This document shows, piece after piece, positions 33,349 through 42,118 of a stretch of 64,000 nt of DNA. Numbering within the stretch: position 1 is the stretch's first letter; each line of letters starts with the position of its first letter. The notes beneath the pieces were generated by a model, which worked only from the letters and a program-made list of their open reading frames with translations, did no database searches and was not told where the DNA came from. This DNA comes from Lactobacillus selangorensis (GTDB taxonomy: Bacteria > Bacillota > Bacilli > Lactobacillales > Lactobacillaceae): contig NZ_JQAZ01000002.1 of NCBI RefSeq assembly GCF_001437205.1, positions 1 through 64,000 on the forward strand, written 5' to 3'. The translations under genes were made by a program, and so were the position numbers.

Positions 33349-34665
33349 TTATTTCTTTTCACTGTCCAATAAACGTTTGCCATGCGCATAATATTCATCC
33401 ATATCTGCTTGTGGCACCATACTACCGCCAGTTGCCCACACAATGTGCGTTGCATTTTCCATCGGGTACTGGTCTTTGTAAGCTTCGATCGTCCGATCAA
33501 TCGCTGTGAACCCAGCTGCTGCAGATGGTTCAACGTAAATCTTTTGCGTATCGGCTAACATCGTCAGATAAGCAAAAATCTGTTCATCATCGAATGTGGC
33601 GATCCCATCAAGCAACGTCTTCATAACTGGTAGCGCCAAACGGGATGGCCGGCCGACAGCCAAACCATCGGCGGCCGTTTTACCATCCATGCCAACATCG
33701 TAGACAGAAATCTTTTCATTCAAGCCAGTCAGCATCCCGACTAACACAGCCGGAATATGAGTTGGCTCAGCAAAGATTGCATGGACATTCTTGCCCAAAA
33801 TCGTCTTCAAACCGAATGTGGTCCCGCCAGGACTACCGCCGACACCAGCCGGCAGGTAAACGAAAATCGGATGATCGTCGTCTAACGGAATGTGCTGATC
33901 TTTAATCTGCTTCTGAATCCGCAATGAAGAATCGGAGTAGCCCAAGAACAAATCGGATGAACCTTCATCATCGATAAAGTAAGTCATCGGGTCCTTAGCA
34001 GCATCCTTACGGCCTTCAGTAATCGCATGCGTAAAGTTGTCTTGGAATTCGACCACTGTGACACCATGCTGACGCAGCAAGTCTTTCTTCCATTGAGTCG
34101 CATCGGCCGACATATACACCGTCGTCCGGAAACCGAGTTGTGCAGCGACGATTCCGATGCTCAAGCCGAGGTTCCCAGTTGAGCCGACCGCAATCCCATA
34201 TTTGGCAAAGATGTCATGGAATTTAGGTTCGGTCAATTGAGCATAGTCATCCAGATAGACGAGGCCGCCTTCTTTAATGGCCACTTGTTCGGCAAATTTC
34301 AGGACTTCATAAATGCCGCCCCGTGATTTAATCGAACCGGAAATCGGTAATTCATTATCAGCTTTTAAATACAGCTGACCGGCAATCTGCTTGCCGTTTC
34401 TTGTTTCCATTGCCTGTTTCATTTTTGGCAACGGGCGTAACGGCGATTCAATAATGCCGTGTGTTGCAGCCGTTTCTGGAAAAGCCTTGGCAAAGTACGG
34501 TGCATAACGCCGCAACCGTGCTTCGACATCAAAAATATTGGCGCTGCCGAACGGAAGGTCCGCCGGTTTGCCAGCATTCGGGTTTTTCCAAAAAACAGGT
34601 TGGTAATCTGTAATTTCCTGAAGCAACGGATATTCCTGCTTCAGTTTGTTCACATCAACGCTCAT
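33349..34665 (-). CDS. dsdA: D-serine ammonia-lyase (dehydratase)
   Basis: A 438-residue PLP enzyme, close to the 440 residues of E. coli DsdA. The Schiff-base lysine is in LPISGSIKSRGGIYEVLKFAE (residues 107-127, Lys in SIKSRGG). The phosphate-binding glycine loop is STGNLGLSIG, and PAGVGGSPGGTTFGL is also conserved. It converts D-serine to pyruvate and ammonia, allowing detoxification or carbon use. No dsdC regulator or dsdX transporter is nearby. The RBS is GGGGGCA. The promoter region has a short palindrome ACTATTTTAGT. Confidence 0.93.
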   Translation of the reverse strand: MSVDVNKLKQEYPLLQEITDYQPVFWKNPNAGKPADLPFGSANIFDVEARLRRYAPYFAKAFPETAATHGIIESPLRPLPKMKQAMETRNGKQIAGQLYLKADNELPISGSIKSRGGIYEVLKFAEQVAIKEGGLVYLDDYAQLTEPKFHDIFAKYGIAVGSTGNLGLSIGIVAAQLGFRTTVYMSADATQWKKDLLRQHGVTVVEFQDNFTHAITEGRKDAAKDPMTYFIDDEGSSDLFLGYSDSSLRIQKQIKDQHIPLDDDHPIFVYLPAGVGGSPGGTTFGLKTILGKNVHAIFAEPTHIPAVLVGMLTGLNEKISVYDVGMDGKTAADGLAVGRPSRLALPVMKTLLDGIATFDDEQIFAYLTMLADTQKIYVEPSAAAGFTAIDRTIEAYKDQYPMENATHIVWATGGSMVPQADMDEYYAHGKRLLDSEKK

Positions 34666-34818
34666 AATTTGCCCCCATGAATGTTCATAAAAAACGTCAC
34701 TATACTAAAATAGTAAGGCATATTTGCCAAAATGAAAAGTCTAATTTAGAAATCCTTCTTTTTACATTTGATTCAGAATATGGCATGATTGATTTGCACG
34801 GCCAAAGGAGGAGGTTCT

Positions 34819-34977
34819 ATGCATCGTTATCGGTTCATTTTCACTATGCTTGTAATCCTTTTGATTGCACTAGTCGGATACGTTGAAGCAAACAAATGGC
34901 TCATTATCATTGCCCTTGCTGCGTTCATCATCTGCATCGTGCTCAAAGTGATTGTCAATCAGAGGCAGCGGCAATGA
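34819..34977 (+). CDS. 52-residue membrane protein translationally coupled to CDF transporter
   Basis: The ATG at 34819 follows AAAGGAGGAGG, and the stop overlaps the next start (ATGA). Two transmembrane helices (about residues 5-20 and 27-46) surround EANKW, and the tail is NQRQRQ. A promoter TTTACA-N17-CATGAT lies upstream (about 34763-34791). It could be an accessory peptide of the zinc transporter; this is inferred from the coupling only. Confidence 0.72.
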   Translation: MHRYRFIFTMLVILLIALVGYVEANKWLIIIALAAFIICIVLKVIVNQRQRQ

Positions 34978-35897
34978 AATCTAATTTATCCGGACGCCGT
35001 TTTTTAACCGTTACATTATTGAACTCCGGAATTACCGTCTTCGAATTTTTAGGCGGTCTGTTTGCCGGCAGTTTGTCGCTGCTGTCTGATGCAATCCATA
35101 ATGCCAGTGATACATTAGCCATTATTCTCAGTTATGTCGCCGATCGCATCAGTCAGCGGCCTCAGAATCAGCAGAAAACGTACGGTTATAAACGCGCTCA
35201 AATTTTATCGGCGTTTATCAATGCAGCGTTATTATTACTTGTTTCCATTTTCTTAATTTATGGTGCCATCAAACGATTTGCGCATCCCGTTCCGATTAAA
35301 AGCGGCCCGATGTTTTACATCGCCCTCTTCAGTACACTCGCCAATTTCGGCTCAGCCCTGCTGCTCAATGCCGGTGCCAAACATAATCTTAATATGAAGG
35401 CGACTTATTTGCACTTGCTGAGCGATACTTTGTCTTCAGTTGGTGTCATTGTGGGTGCCCTCCTAATCGGCTGGTTCCATATTTATTGGGTCGACCCGCT
35501 GATCTCGATTCTCGTCTCGCTTTATATTATCAAAGAAGCTTGGGAAGTTTTAGGCACGACGATCGGTATTTTGATGGAAGGCTCGCCAAAACTCGATTAT
35601 GATGCTATCAAACGTGACATCATGGCTTTGCCGAACGTCCACAACGTCCATCATCTGCATGCCTGGTACATCGACGAAAACACCGTCATCTGCGAAATGC
35701 ATGTCAATATGAGTGATATGTGTATCAGCCAAGCTGAAATGACCTATCAGCAGATCAACAAACTGCTGAAGGAAAAATATCAGATTCAGCATGTCACCAT
35801 TCAGCCCGAAGTCGAACATGGAATCGATGAACCCTTATTCGTCAGCACCAAAGTCGAACGGCGCCGCTATGATCCCCATGAAGATGAGGGCAAATAA
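34974..35897 (+). CDS. Cation diffusion facilitator, zinc/cadmium exporter (CzcD-like)
   Basis: A 307-residue antiporter with six transmembrane helices. The metal-binding motifs are SLLSDAIHNASDTLA in helix 2 (His and two Asp) and HLLSDTLSSVG in helix 5 (HxxxD). A C-terminal cytoplasmic ferredoxin-like domain has VHNVHHLHAWYIDE. It exports Zn2+, possibly Cd2+ or Co2+, in exchange for H+. Translation is coupled to the preceding 52-residue membrane peptide by ATGA overlap; no separate strong ribosome site is present. Confidence 0.92.
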   Translation: MKSNLSGRRFLTVTLLNSGITVFEFLGGLFAGSLSLLSDAIHNASDTLAIILSYVADRISQRPQNQQKTYGYKRAQILSAFINAALLLLVSIFLIYGAIKRFAHPVPIKSGPMFYIALFSTLANFGSALLLNAGAKHNLNMKATYLHLLSDTLSSVGVIVGALLIGWFHIYWVDPLISILVSLYIIKEAWEVLGTTIGILMEGSPKLDYDAIKRDIMALPNVHNVHHLHAWYIDENTVICEMHVNMSDMCISQAEMTYQQINKLLKEKYQIQHVTIQPEVEHGIDEPLFVSTKVERRRYDPHEDEGK

Positions 35898-35941
35898 AAA
35901 GAATTGCCGATGCTGTCATTAGTGTGTCGGCAATTCTTTTT
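35896..35941. terminator. Bidirectional terminator
   Basis: AAGAATTGCCGA / TCGGCAATTCTT stem with T5 tails both ways, between the convergent CDF gene and the YeiH-like gene. Confidence 0.9.
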
Positions 35942-35944
35942 AGT

Positions 35945-36970
35945 TTAGAACAAGACTTTGACCGCCAAAATCATGAAGGCCAATAAAACGGTCGAACTGA
36001 TGGCTGCGGCGCCGAAAACACTGCCGCCCCGTTTGAAAATGACCCGAAAATTGACAGACATTCCCAAAGCGGCCATCGCCATGCCAAGGAACAGGTAGGC
36101 AGCTTGAACCAGCAGATTGAGCACGTCCGCCGATAACGGCAGAACGGTTCCAATCACACTCGTCAGCACAAATCCCAACAAGAACCATGGCAGCGGCAAT
36201 TTCTTGGCAGTGGCATTGGCAGCCGCTGCTGTTTTCTGCTGCCGTTTTTGGGACCACCAGCCGACGATCAAAGCAACGGGTGCTAACAATAAGACGCGGG
36301 ATAGTTTCATAATGATCGCACTCTGCAGACCGGCGGCACCGGCTGCTTGTCCAGTTGCCACAGCATGGGCGATTTCATGGAGCGAACCCCCAGCCATGAC
36401 CCCAAATTGACTCGGTGTTAAATGTAAAAATGGTTTAAGGAAAATCTCGACTAATGTAAAGACGGTTCCCATGACACACACGACCGCTACGGCCAGCACT
36501 TCATTTTCACGTTTGCGTTCCTCGTCTTCTGTTTCAATCTGCGGCGAAACCCCCATGACGGCGGCCGCCCCGCAAATGCCGCATCCACAAGCCGTCAGAA
36601 TCGACAGTTCTGCTTCAGCGCCAAAACGCCGGCTCAAAAAATAAGTCAGTGTAATCGTCCCAGAAACAACAATCGCCGCAATGGCAATCGTTTTAACGCC
36701 TGACTGTGCGAGTGTCACTAAATTGAGCTTGAAGCCCAATAAAATAATCCCCAGACGTAAAAACTTATTTGAGATGAAGGCAACCCCTGGCATCGCTTCG
36801 GTAACTAAACCGGGCGCACCTTGGCAGGCAATTCCCAGCAGCAATGACAAGACCAAGGCCCCAACCAAGCTCAAATATGGCAGTTTGGCCAGGAAAGTCC
36901 CAGCCAGTGAACAAACGAACGTCATTCCGGCTGCCAGCCAGAACGATTTTTCTTTGGTAATTGCTAACAT
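35945..36970 (-). CDS. YeiH-family putative anion (sulfate) exporter
   Basis: A 341-residue membrane protein of the UPF0324/YeiH family. It has ten helices with SNKFLRLGIILLGFKLNL, ILTACGCGICGAAAVMGVSP and MAGGSLHEIAHAVATGQAAG, all family hallmarks. Proposed substrates of relatives are sulfate or other sulfonated anions; this is not certain. It is divergent from a LysR gene, as yeiH is from yeiE in E. coli. The start at 36970 follows GAGGAGTGAG. Confidence 0.85.
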   Translation of the reverse strand: MLAITKEKSFWLAAGMTFVCSLAGTFLAKLPYLSLVGALVLSLLLGIACQGAPGLVTEAMPGVAFISNKFLRLGIILLGFKLNLVTLAQSGVKTIAIAAIVVSGTITLTYFLSRRFGAEAELSILTACGCGICGAAAVMGVSPQIETEDEERKRENEVLAVAVVCVMGTVFTLVEIFLKPFLHLTPSQFGVMAGGSLHEIAHAVATGQAAGAAGLQSAIIMKLSRVLLLAPVALIVGWWSQKRQQKTAAAANATAKKLPLPWFLLGFVLTSVIGTVLPLSADVLNLLVQAAYLFLGMAMAALGMSVNFRVIFKRGGSVFGAAAISSTVLLAFMILAVKVLF

Positions 36971-37011
36971 CGTCTCACTCCTCTTCTGCTTCTCTAAGCT
37001 TAGCAAATGAA

Positions 37012-37062
37012 TTGTATTCAGAAAAATCATTCATTATAATAAATCCATAAGTTCAGCTTATG
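37012..37062 (+). promoter_or_regulatory. Promoter and LysR operator of yeiH-linked regulator
   Basis: TTGTAT (37012-37017) and TATAAT (37035-37040) are 17 bp apart. A LysR-type inverted repeat CATAAG-N5-CTTATG (37046-37062, T-N11-A form) lies at the start site, which suggests autorepression. Confidence 0.7.
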
Positions 37063-37076
37063 AATGGAGGAAGATG

Positions 37077-37961
37077 ATGATCGATCAACGTTTGCGGACC
37101 TTTCTGACAATCGCTCAATTAGGATCGTACACCCAGGCCGCTAAGGCTCTATATATCAGTCAACCCGCTGTTTCGCAACAGATCAAATCACTCGAAAACG
37201 AACTGCAGGTCAAATTATTTCATTATCAAAAACGGCATTTGTCGCTGACACCGGCCGGACAGCGTTTATTACTGTTTGCCGACGACCTGAGTGCCCAGGC
37301 CAACAAAATCCGGCAGGAACTGGTCCACCCGAATGCCGCACCGACTTTGAATTTTGCGGCCACCTTGTCGATCAGCGAAGCACTGGTGCCTAAGATTATG
37401 GCGTCCTTTTATCGCCAGCACCCCAAGGCCCAGATTACCTGTACAACTTTGAACACACAAGGCTGCCTGGATAAACTGCGGGCCGGCGAAGTCGAATTTG
37501 CATTGATCGAAGGCAATTTTGATTCCAAACCATACGCAACGGCCATTATCGGCCATGATCCGTTTATCGGCGTCGCTTCGCCGCAGCTCGGCCTGCCAAC
37601 GACACCGCTCCAGCTGACGGCGCTCTTAAAACTGCCGTTAGTCTATCGAGAAGCTGGTTCAGGCTCCTATGCGATTCTGAATCATCTATTGGATACGCAG
37701 AACCTGACCCCAGCCGATTTTCAGGCGCAAATTCAAGTCAGCAGTCCTGATACTATCAAGCGGATTCTGGCCGAAGGAGTCGGCATCAGTTTTCTGTACC
37801 AATCGGTCGTGCAGGAACAGCTCGCCAATGGTACCTTGCAGGCGTTGCAGCTGGCAAACGTTCAAATTACCCATCCAATTTATTACGCCGCCCTGCCGAA
37901 TCACCTCCTGAAGGCAGAACAATTGCATTTTCTCAGGCAGACGTTTCAGAATGAACTTTAA
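37077..37961 (+). CDS. LysR-family regulator, partner of yeiH-like exporter
   Basis: A 294-residue regulator. The winged helix (residues 1-60) has FLTIAQLGSYTQAAKALYISQPAVSQQIKSLENEL, followed by an effector-binding domain (about 85-290). It resembles the CysB/YeiE group. Divergence from the YeiH-family gene and the dyad at 37046-37062 point to control of both genes. Two adjacent ATGs exist (37074, 37077); the second has better spacing to GGAGG. Confidence 0.88.
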   Translation: MIDQRLRTFLTIAQLGSYTQAAKALYISQPAVSQQIKSLENELQVKLFHYQKRHLSLTPAGQRLLLFADDLSAQANKIRQELVHPNAAPTLNFAATLSISEALVPKIMASFYRQHPKAQITCTTLNTQGCLDKLRAGEVEFALIEGNFDSKPYATAIIGHDPFIGVASPQLGLPTTPLQLTALLKLPLVYREAGSGSYAILNHLLDTQNLTPADFQAQIQVSSPDTIKRILAEGVGISFLYQSVVQEQLANGTLQALQLANVQITHPIYYAALPNHLLKAEQLHFLRQTFQNEL

Positions 37962-37979
37962 ACCAGCCGCTACCATCAA

Positions 37980-38021
37980 AAAAGGACTGTCTCAGCATCT
38001 AGCTTGATGCTGGAACAGTCC
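37980..38021. terminator. Bidirectional terminator
   Basis: AAAGGACTGT / ACAGTCCTTT outer stem with inner AGCATC / GATGCT, between convergent genes. Confidence 0.9.
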
Positions 38022-38031
38022 TTTGTGGTTG

Positions 38032-38664
38032 TTATTCTTTATTTTCAAAATGAACGAAGGTCTGTGCTGGGATGCGAATCAGCGTATATTGGGTCGCATG
38101 CCGGCCTGCATGCAGGCCTAAGCCATTTTGCCAATTATCTTTATAAGTAGCTGTCATGACCGCTGTGAAAGCATGTTCAGTCCGTTTATCCTCACGCTGC
38201 AGGGCTTTGCGGTCCCATGGATAGGCATCTGCTTCGACGTCAGTGATTCGTTTGCCATATGAGATCGACGCATTGCGATTGGTGGTCTGATATTCAGCCC
38301 CATCCACTAAGTAAGTAAAGGTCTGTAACGGATTCTTGCCGCCGCCCGTCTTGACACTGACAAAATAAGACGGCTGCTGATTCGTATTTAAAACCAGCGC
38401 ATCATAGCGATAATGGATGCGGACCGTTTGTTTGCTAGTCAGGTCGATACTCTTGAAAAAGGTCTGATAGCTCATCGTACAGAAGCCGACCACGAAAACA
38501 GCCACTTCGATGAGTGAAATGATTAAATTACGCGTGCTAAATTTTTTGTGGGTCTGAACGAGCTGTTTTAAACGCCGTTTGCGGATGTCGTAGATCATCC
38601 AAATGAAAAAAGCAATCACGATCAGCCAGGCACCAACGCCCAATAAATTCCATGCAGATTTCAT
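38032..38664 (-). CDS. Membrane protein of unknown function
   Basis: A 210-residue protein. Two N-terminal transmembrane helices (residues 8-25 and 48-66) flank a basic cytoplasmic loop (DIRKRRLKQLVQTHKK). An extracellular domain of about 140 residues follows, with YQTTNRNASISYGKRI and a C-terminal beta segment (YTLIRIPAQTFVHF). It looks like a lactobacillar envelope protein; no enzymatic motif is seen. RBS GGGAGTAAAG. Confidence 0.7.
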   Translation of the reverse strand: MKSAWNLLGVGAWLIVIAFFIWMIYDIRKRRLKQLVQTHKKFSTRNLIISLIEVAVFVVGFCTMSYQTFFKSIDLTSKQTVRIHYRYDALVLNTNQQPSYFVSVKTGGGKNPLQTFTYLVDGAEYQTTNRNASISYGKRITDVEADAYPWDRKALQREDKRTEHAFTAVMTATYKDNWQNGLGLHAGRHATQYTLIRIPAQTFVHFENKE

Positions 38665-38745
38665 GACTTTACTCCCTCTGTCGTTTGATTACTTCGATTA
38701 TAACTTATTCATCACAATTTTGATAGACGGGCCCCTTCCGGCCGT

Positions 38746-38780
38746 CAAAAAGCACCCTGCCGATTGACCAGCAGGATGCT
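38746..38780 (-). terminator. Terminator of prs
   Basis: AGCATCCTGC / GCAGGGTGCT stem (one wobble), then TTTTTGAC on the minus strand. Confidence 0.85.
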
Positions 38781-38794
38781 TGTGTTGAGAAACT

Positions 38795-39766
38795 TTAACC
38801 TTCCATCGTGTAATCTTTCGGCAGCTTGAATAAGTCGTCGACAGAACGGTTGGAATGAATGCGTTCAATGGCGGCAGCAAATAACTGCGCAACACTCAAT
38901 TGAACTAAATTATCTAATTGCTTGTCTTCCGGAATCTGAATCGAATCGGTCACAATGATCTTTTTCAATGGCTCTGCCTTCAAACGATCCGTCGCTCCGG
39001 CTGAGAAGATGGCATGCGTCGCACAGGCGTAAATATCTTTGGCGCCAGCGTCTTTCAGCGCTTCCGTCGTATAAACAACTCGATTGCCGGTATCGATCAT
39101 ATCGTCGAGAATGACGCAAGTCTTGCCTTCGACATCCCCAATCACATAAGTCTTGCCAGACGCACGCTTGTCAACGATAGCGATCGGCGAATCCAAAAAT
39201 TCAGCCAGCTTGCGGGCGTCTTTGACGTTGCTGTGCTGCGGTGCAACGACAACAACATCATGACCTTTGATGTTATGGTCCATTAAATATTTGGCCTGGA
39301 TCGGCATTGCCCGCAAATGATCAACGGGAATATCGAAGAAACCTTGCAACTGGTCGGCATGGAGATCCAATGCGATCAGCCGATCGATTCCATCCATGCT
39401 CAATAAATTGGCCACTAATTTAGCCGTAATCGGTTCACGTGAACGTGCCTTCCGATCAGCACGTGAATAACCGTAGTACGGCATCACAACGTTGATCGAC
39501 TTGGCGCTCGCACGCCGCAATGCATCGACCATGATCATCAGTTCCATGAAATTTTCATTGACGGGATCGCTGGTCGGCTGAATCACATAAGCTTCAGCGC
39601 CACGAACACTTTCGACAATGTTGACTTGAATTTCGCCATCCGCAAAATGCTGGATAGTCGTCTTGCTTAACGGAATACCCATATGCTGTGCGATTTTTTC
39701 AGCTAAGGGACGATTGCCGTTTAATGCAAACAGCTGCATCGGTGCATCTTGAGTTAATTGAGCCAT
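38795..39766 (-). CDS. prs: Ribose-phosphate pyrophosphokinase (PRPP synthetase)
   Basis: A 323-residue enzyme making PRPP from ribose 5-phosphate and ATP for nucleotide, His and Trp synthesis. The catalytic flexible loop is YYGYSRADRKARSREPI (about residues 93-109), with DLHADQLQGFFDIPVDHL and the PRPP-binding loop CVILDDMIDTGNR (about 216-228). Lactobacilli often carry two prs genes; which one this is cannot be told. The ATG at 39766 sits about 12 nt after AAGGTGATC, longer than ideal. An upstream in-frame ATG would put that site inside the coding region. Confidence 0.93.
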   Translation of the reverse strand: MAQLTQDAPMQLFALNGNRPLAEKIAQHMGIPLSKTTIQHFADGEIQVNIVESVRGAEAYVIQPTSDPVNENFMELMIMVDALRRASAKSINVVMPYYGYSRADRKARSREPITAKLVANLLSMDGIDRLIALDLHADQLQGFFDIPVDHLRAMPIQAKYLMDHNIKGHDVVVVAPQHSNVKDARKLAEFLDSPIAIVDKRASGKTYVIGDVEGKTCVILDDMIDTGNRVVYTTEALKDAGAKDIYACATHAIFSAGATDRLKAEPLKKIIVTDSIQIPEDKQLDNLVQLSVAQLFAAAIERIHSNRSVDDLFKLPKDYTMEG

Positions 39767-39931
39767 ATTTTTGCTTCGATCACCTTTCATTGAATGAATC
39801 ACTGTCTTTTAACTTGCTTACCGGACTTATTATAACCAATTCCGGAACATTTGACTATCACCTCTGCCACAAAATTCACCTTTCTCATTTGAAACGCTGA
39901 TATGATGAAAGTAGAATTCGAGGCGATCGTT

Positions 39932-40771
39932 ATGACAAATAAAAAATTAGCTGTTGGAACATTTGGCGCCGGCTTCCTCAGCGGTTATCTCCTGCATCAC
40001 CTGCTGCATCCGCCCGTTGCACCGTTGCCATTCCGCAAATTACCAGCCGAATATCATTATTCGCAAGTGCCGACATTGTTCTTCCATGGCAGCGGCGGCG
40101 GCCGGCGGTCTTTGCGGCCCATGCTGACCACAATGCAGGACGATGGTGCCGCTGAGCATACGCTCACCATTGCCGTCGACCCGTTCGGCGGTTTGCATTT
40201 CAAAGGAAAGTGGCCGGCAGAAGCTGTCAATCCGACGATTCAGGTCCTTTTTCAGCTGACCTTTCCTTTTTCGCTTCACCAGGAAGCTCACTGGATTGCA
40301 GCCATTCTCCGGGCTTTACAGCAGCGTTATGACGTTACAACCTATAATGCCGTCGGACACTCATTAGGCGCTGAGGCGCTCTTATACGTCCTGCTCGACC
40401 CCAATGAGCACCGCATGCCGCACGCACAAAAAACTGTCTTCATTGCTGGCCCCTTCGATGACGCCCTGCACTCAGAGGATCAGTTGACGGCTGATGGCAT
40501 GCCTTTGAAACAGGATGCTCATTTCAAATGGTTCGACGCCCATAAAGCCAATTTTTCCAAACAAACCGACGTCCTGAATATTTATGGCAACGTCCAGCAG
40601 CTGCATTCCGACAAAACGGTTCCGAATGGCTCGTCACAAGCACTGGCTTACTTAGTCGCCGGTCAAGCGCATACGTATCAGGAACGGGAGTTTACAATGA
40701 ACGCACTACACACCCAACTCTTGAGCAATCCAGCCGTCATTCAAACTATCAGTGATTATTTATGGAAGTAA
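39932..40771 (+). CDS. Alpha/beta hydrolase (DUF915 type), membrane anchored
   Basis: A 279-residue protein. The N-terminal hydrophobic segment is LAVGTFGAGFLSGYLLHHLL. The oxyanion motif is FFHGSGGGRRSLRPML, and the nucleophile elbow is YNAVGHSLGAEALLYVL (Ser about residue 145). It is a paralogue of the hydrolase at 27776-28525, with the same anchor-then-hydrolase plan. The start at 39932 follows GAGGCGATC. The substrate is unknown. Confidence 0.8.
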   Translation: MTNKKLAVGTFGAGFLSGYLLHHLLHPPVAPLPFRKLPAEYHYSQVPTLFFHGSGGGRRSLRPMLTTMQDDGAAEHTLTIAVDPFGGLHFKGKWPAEAVNPTIQVLFQLTFPFSLHQEAHWIAAILRALQQRYDVTTYNAVGHSLGAEALLYVLLDPNEHRMPHAQKTVFIAGPFDDALHSEDQLTADGMPLKQDAHFKWFDAHKANFSKQTDVLNIYGNVQQLHSDKTVPNGSSQALAYLVAGQAHTYQEREFTMNALHTQLLSNPAVIQTISDYLWK

Positions 40772-40773
40772 CT

Positions 40774-40810
40774 AAAAGACGTTCGAAACGATTTGTTTCG
40801 AACGTCTTTT
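40774..40810. terminator. Bidirectional terminator
   Basis: Perfect 16-bp stem AAAAGACGTTCGAAAC / GTTTCGAACGTCTTTT between convergent genes. Confidence 0.95.
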
Positions 40811-40812
40811 GA

Positions 40813-41733
40813 CTATGCAAATTGAATGACGATTTTTCCATCGGCATGTCCAGATTCGCTCAAGGTTTGTGCCGCAACGACACCTGCCTGTGAAAATTCG
40901 AAAATCTTGCTGATGGTCACGCGCACACGACCTTTAACAACTTGATCGCCAATTTCACCGAGCAGCTTGCCATCGGTATGACTCGAAAAATGGCTGGCGT
41001 TAATCTCATACTTTTTCGCTAAATTGGCATCCGGTTTGCCGACTAAGGACACCAGCCGACCGCCGGGTTTTAAAATCTGATAACTCGTGACCAGGCTGAC
41101 ACCGCCGATTAAATCAAGGACAGCATCATAATCGAATAAACGGTTCCGGAAGTCATCGGTATGATAATCGATCACCTCATCGGCCCCTAAAGATTCGAGC
41201 AGGGCCGCATTGGTCTTGCTGGCCGTGGTAGCAACATACGCACCGGCATTGTGGGCAAATTGAATCGCCATTTGACCGACACCGCCAGCACCGCCGTTGA
41301 TGAATAACTTTTCACCCGGACGAATCTGAATCGTATCGATTACGGCCTGCCAAGCTGTCAGACTCGCCATCGGTAAAGCTGCCGCTTCGTTGAAAGTAAT
41401 TTCATTCGGCTTCTTAGCCAGGTCTTTGACATTGACGGCCACTTCTTCGGCATATGTGCTTGATTTAGCGGTTTCCGCAAAGACAGCATCACCAACTTGA
41501 TAATCTGTCACATCGGCCCCCACTGCCGTAATCGTGCCAGCCACATCAAAGCCTAAAATAGCCGGCAATTTGAATTTTTTGAATGCGCCGCTCCGAATTT
41601 TGCAATCAATCGGATTGACTGAAACTGATTTTGTATGCACCAGTACTTGGTTCGGTTTCAATTCTGGTGTGGCGACCGTTTGCATTTTCAACTGTTCCGT
41701 ACCGCCAAATTGATCGATCATTATCGCTTGCAT
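40813..41733 (-). CDS. NADP-dependent quinone oxidoreductase (zinc-independent MDR)
   Basis: A 306-residue MDR enzyme: VSVNPIDCKIRSGAF (about residues 36-50), GFDVAGTITAVG, AALPMASLTAWQAV and the Rossmann motif NGGAGGVGQMAIQFAHNAG (about 147-165). It lacks zinc ligands. It reduces quinones or unsaturated carbonyls with NADPH. Paralogue of 16138-17163. RBS GAGGGGGAC. A structured element cluster (R6/R7) lies 87 bp upstream. Confidence 0.9.
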   Translation of the reverse strand: MQAIMIDQFGGTEQLKMQTVATPELKPNQVLVHTKSVSVNPIDCKIRSGAFKKFKLPAILGFDVAGTITAVGADVTDYQVGDAVFAETAKSSTYAEEVAVNVKDLAKKPNEITFNEAAALPMASLTAWQAVIDTIQIRPGEKLFINGGAGGVGQMAIQFAHNAGAYVATTASKTNAALLESLGADEVIDYHTDDFRNRLFDYDAVLDLIGGVSLVTSYQILKPGGRLVSLVGKPDANLAKKYEINASHFSSHTDGKLLGEIGDQVVKGRVRVTISKIFEFSQAGVVAAQTLSESGHADGKIVIQFA

Positions 41734-41819
41734 CTGAAGTCCCCCTCATTTCAAAAACCGCTTCGTGTTTTACCATTTACCCTAGCACGCTTGCCAAAAA
41801 AAGTGAACTAAAAAGATTA

Positions 41820-41940
41820 GAGCGTGACAAGAAGCGAATGATCATGAGGATTAAAGAAACTTTGGTCAAAATCTGTTCTGGAGATTTAGACCAAAGTGAT
41901 TTAGCCGCAATGATCAGCTTCTTGGAACGCGTTTTAGTCA
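41820..41940 (+). repeat. Structured intergenic element (copy R6)
   Basis: Begins GAGCGTGACAAGAAGCG and ends TTGGAACGCGTTTTAGTCA. Pairings: AAGAAGC / GCTTCTT, TGATCAT / ATGATCA, CTTTGGTC (41860-41867) / GACCAAAG (41889-41896), and apical AAATCT / AGATTT. It has the same layout as R4 and R8 but a different stem sequence. Confidence 0.8.
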
Positions 41941-41992
41941 GAGCGTGATGAAGTACGGTTTGATCATGAGCATGCAAGCCCTTAAAACAAGT
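41941..41992 (+). repeat. Structured element, left-end fragment (R7)
   Basis: Starts GAGCGTGATGAAGTACGGTT directly after R6, then stops matching after TGATCATGAGCATG. No right half is present. Confidence 0.6.
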
Positions 41993-42118
41993 CAAAAAGA
42001 GGCGGTGACATCAGTGTCTCTTTCACGAAAAATGACTCTTTAAGTGCAAAAATTGCATCTAAAGAGTCATTTTTGTTTGAACAGTATCAATTTGCGAAAC
42101 GCGGTAGCAATCAGGTTA
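41993..42118 (-). repeat. Terminator-bearing repeat, copy T2
   Basis: Reverse complement of T1 (7104-7225) with few differences. Its stem TGACTCTTTA / TAAAGAGTCA (about 42032-42073) terminates nox, whose stop codon TAA is at the element's edge. The two copies lie about 35 kb apart in opposite orientation. Confidence 0.85.
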
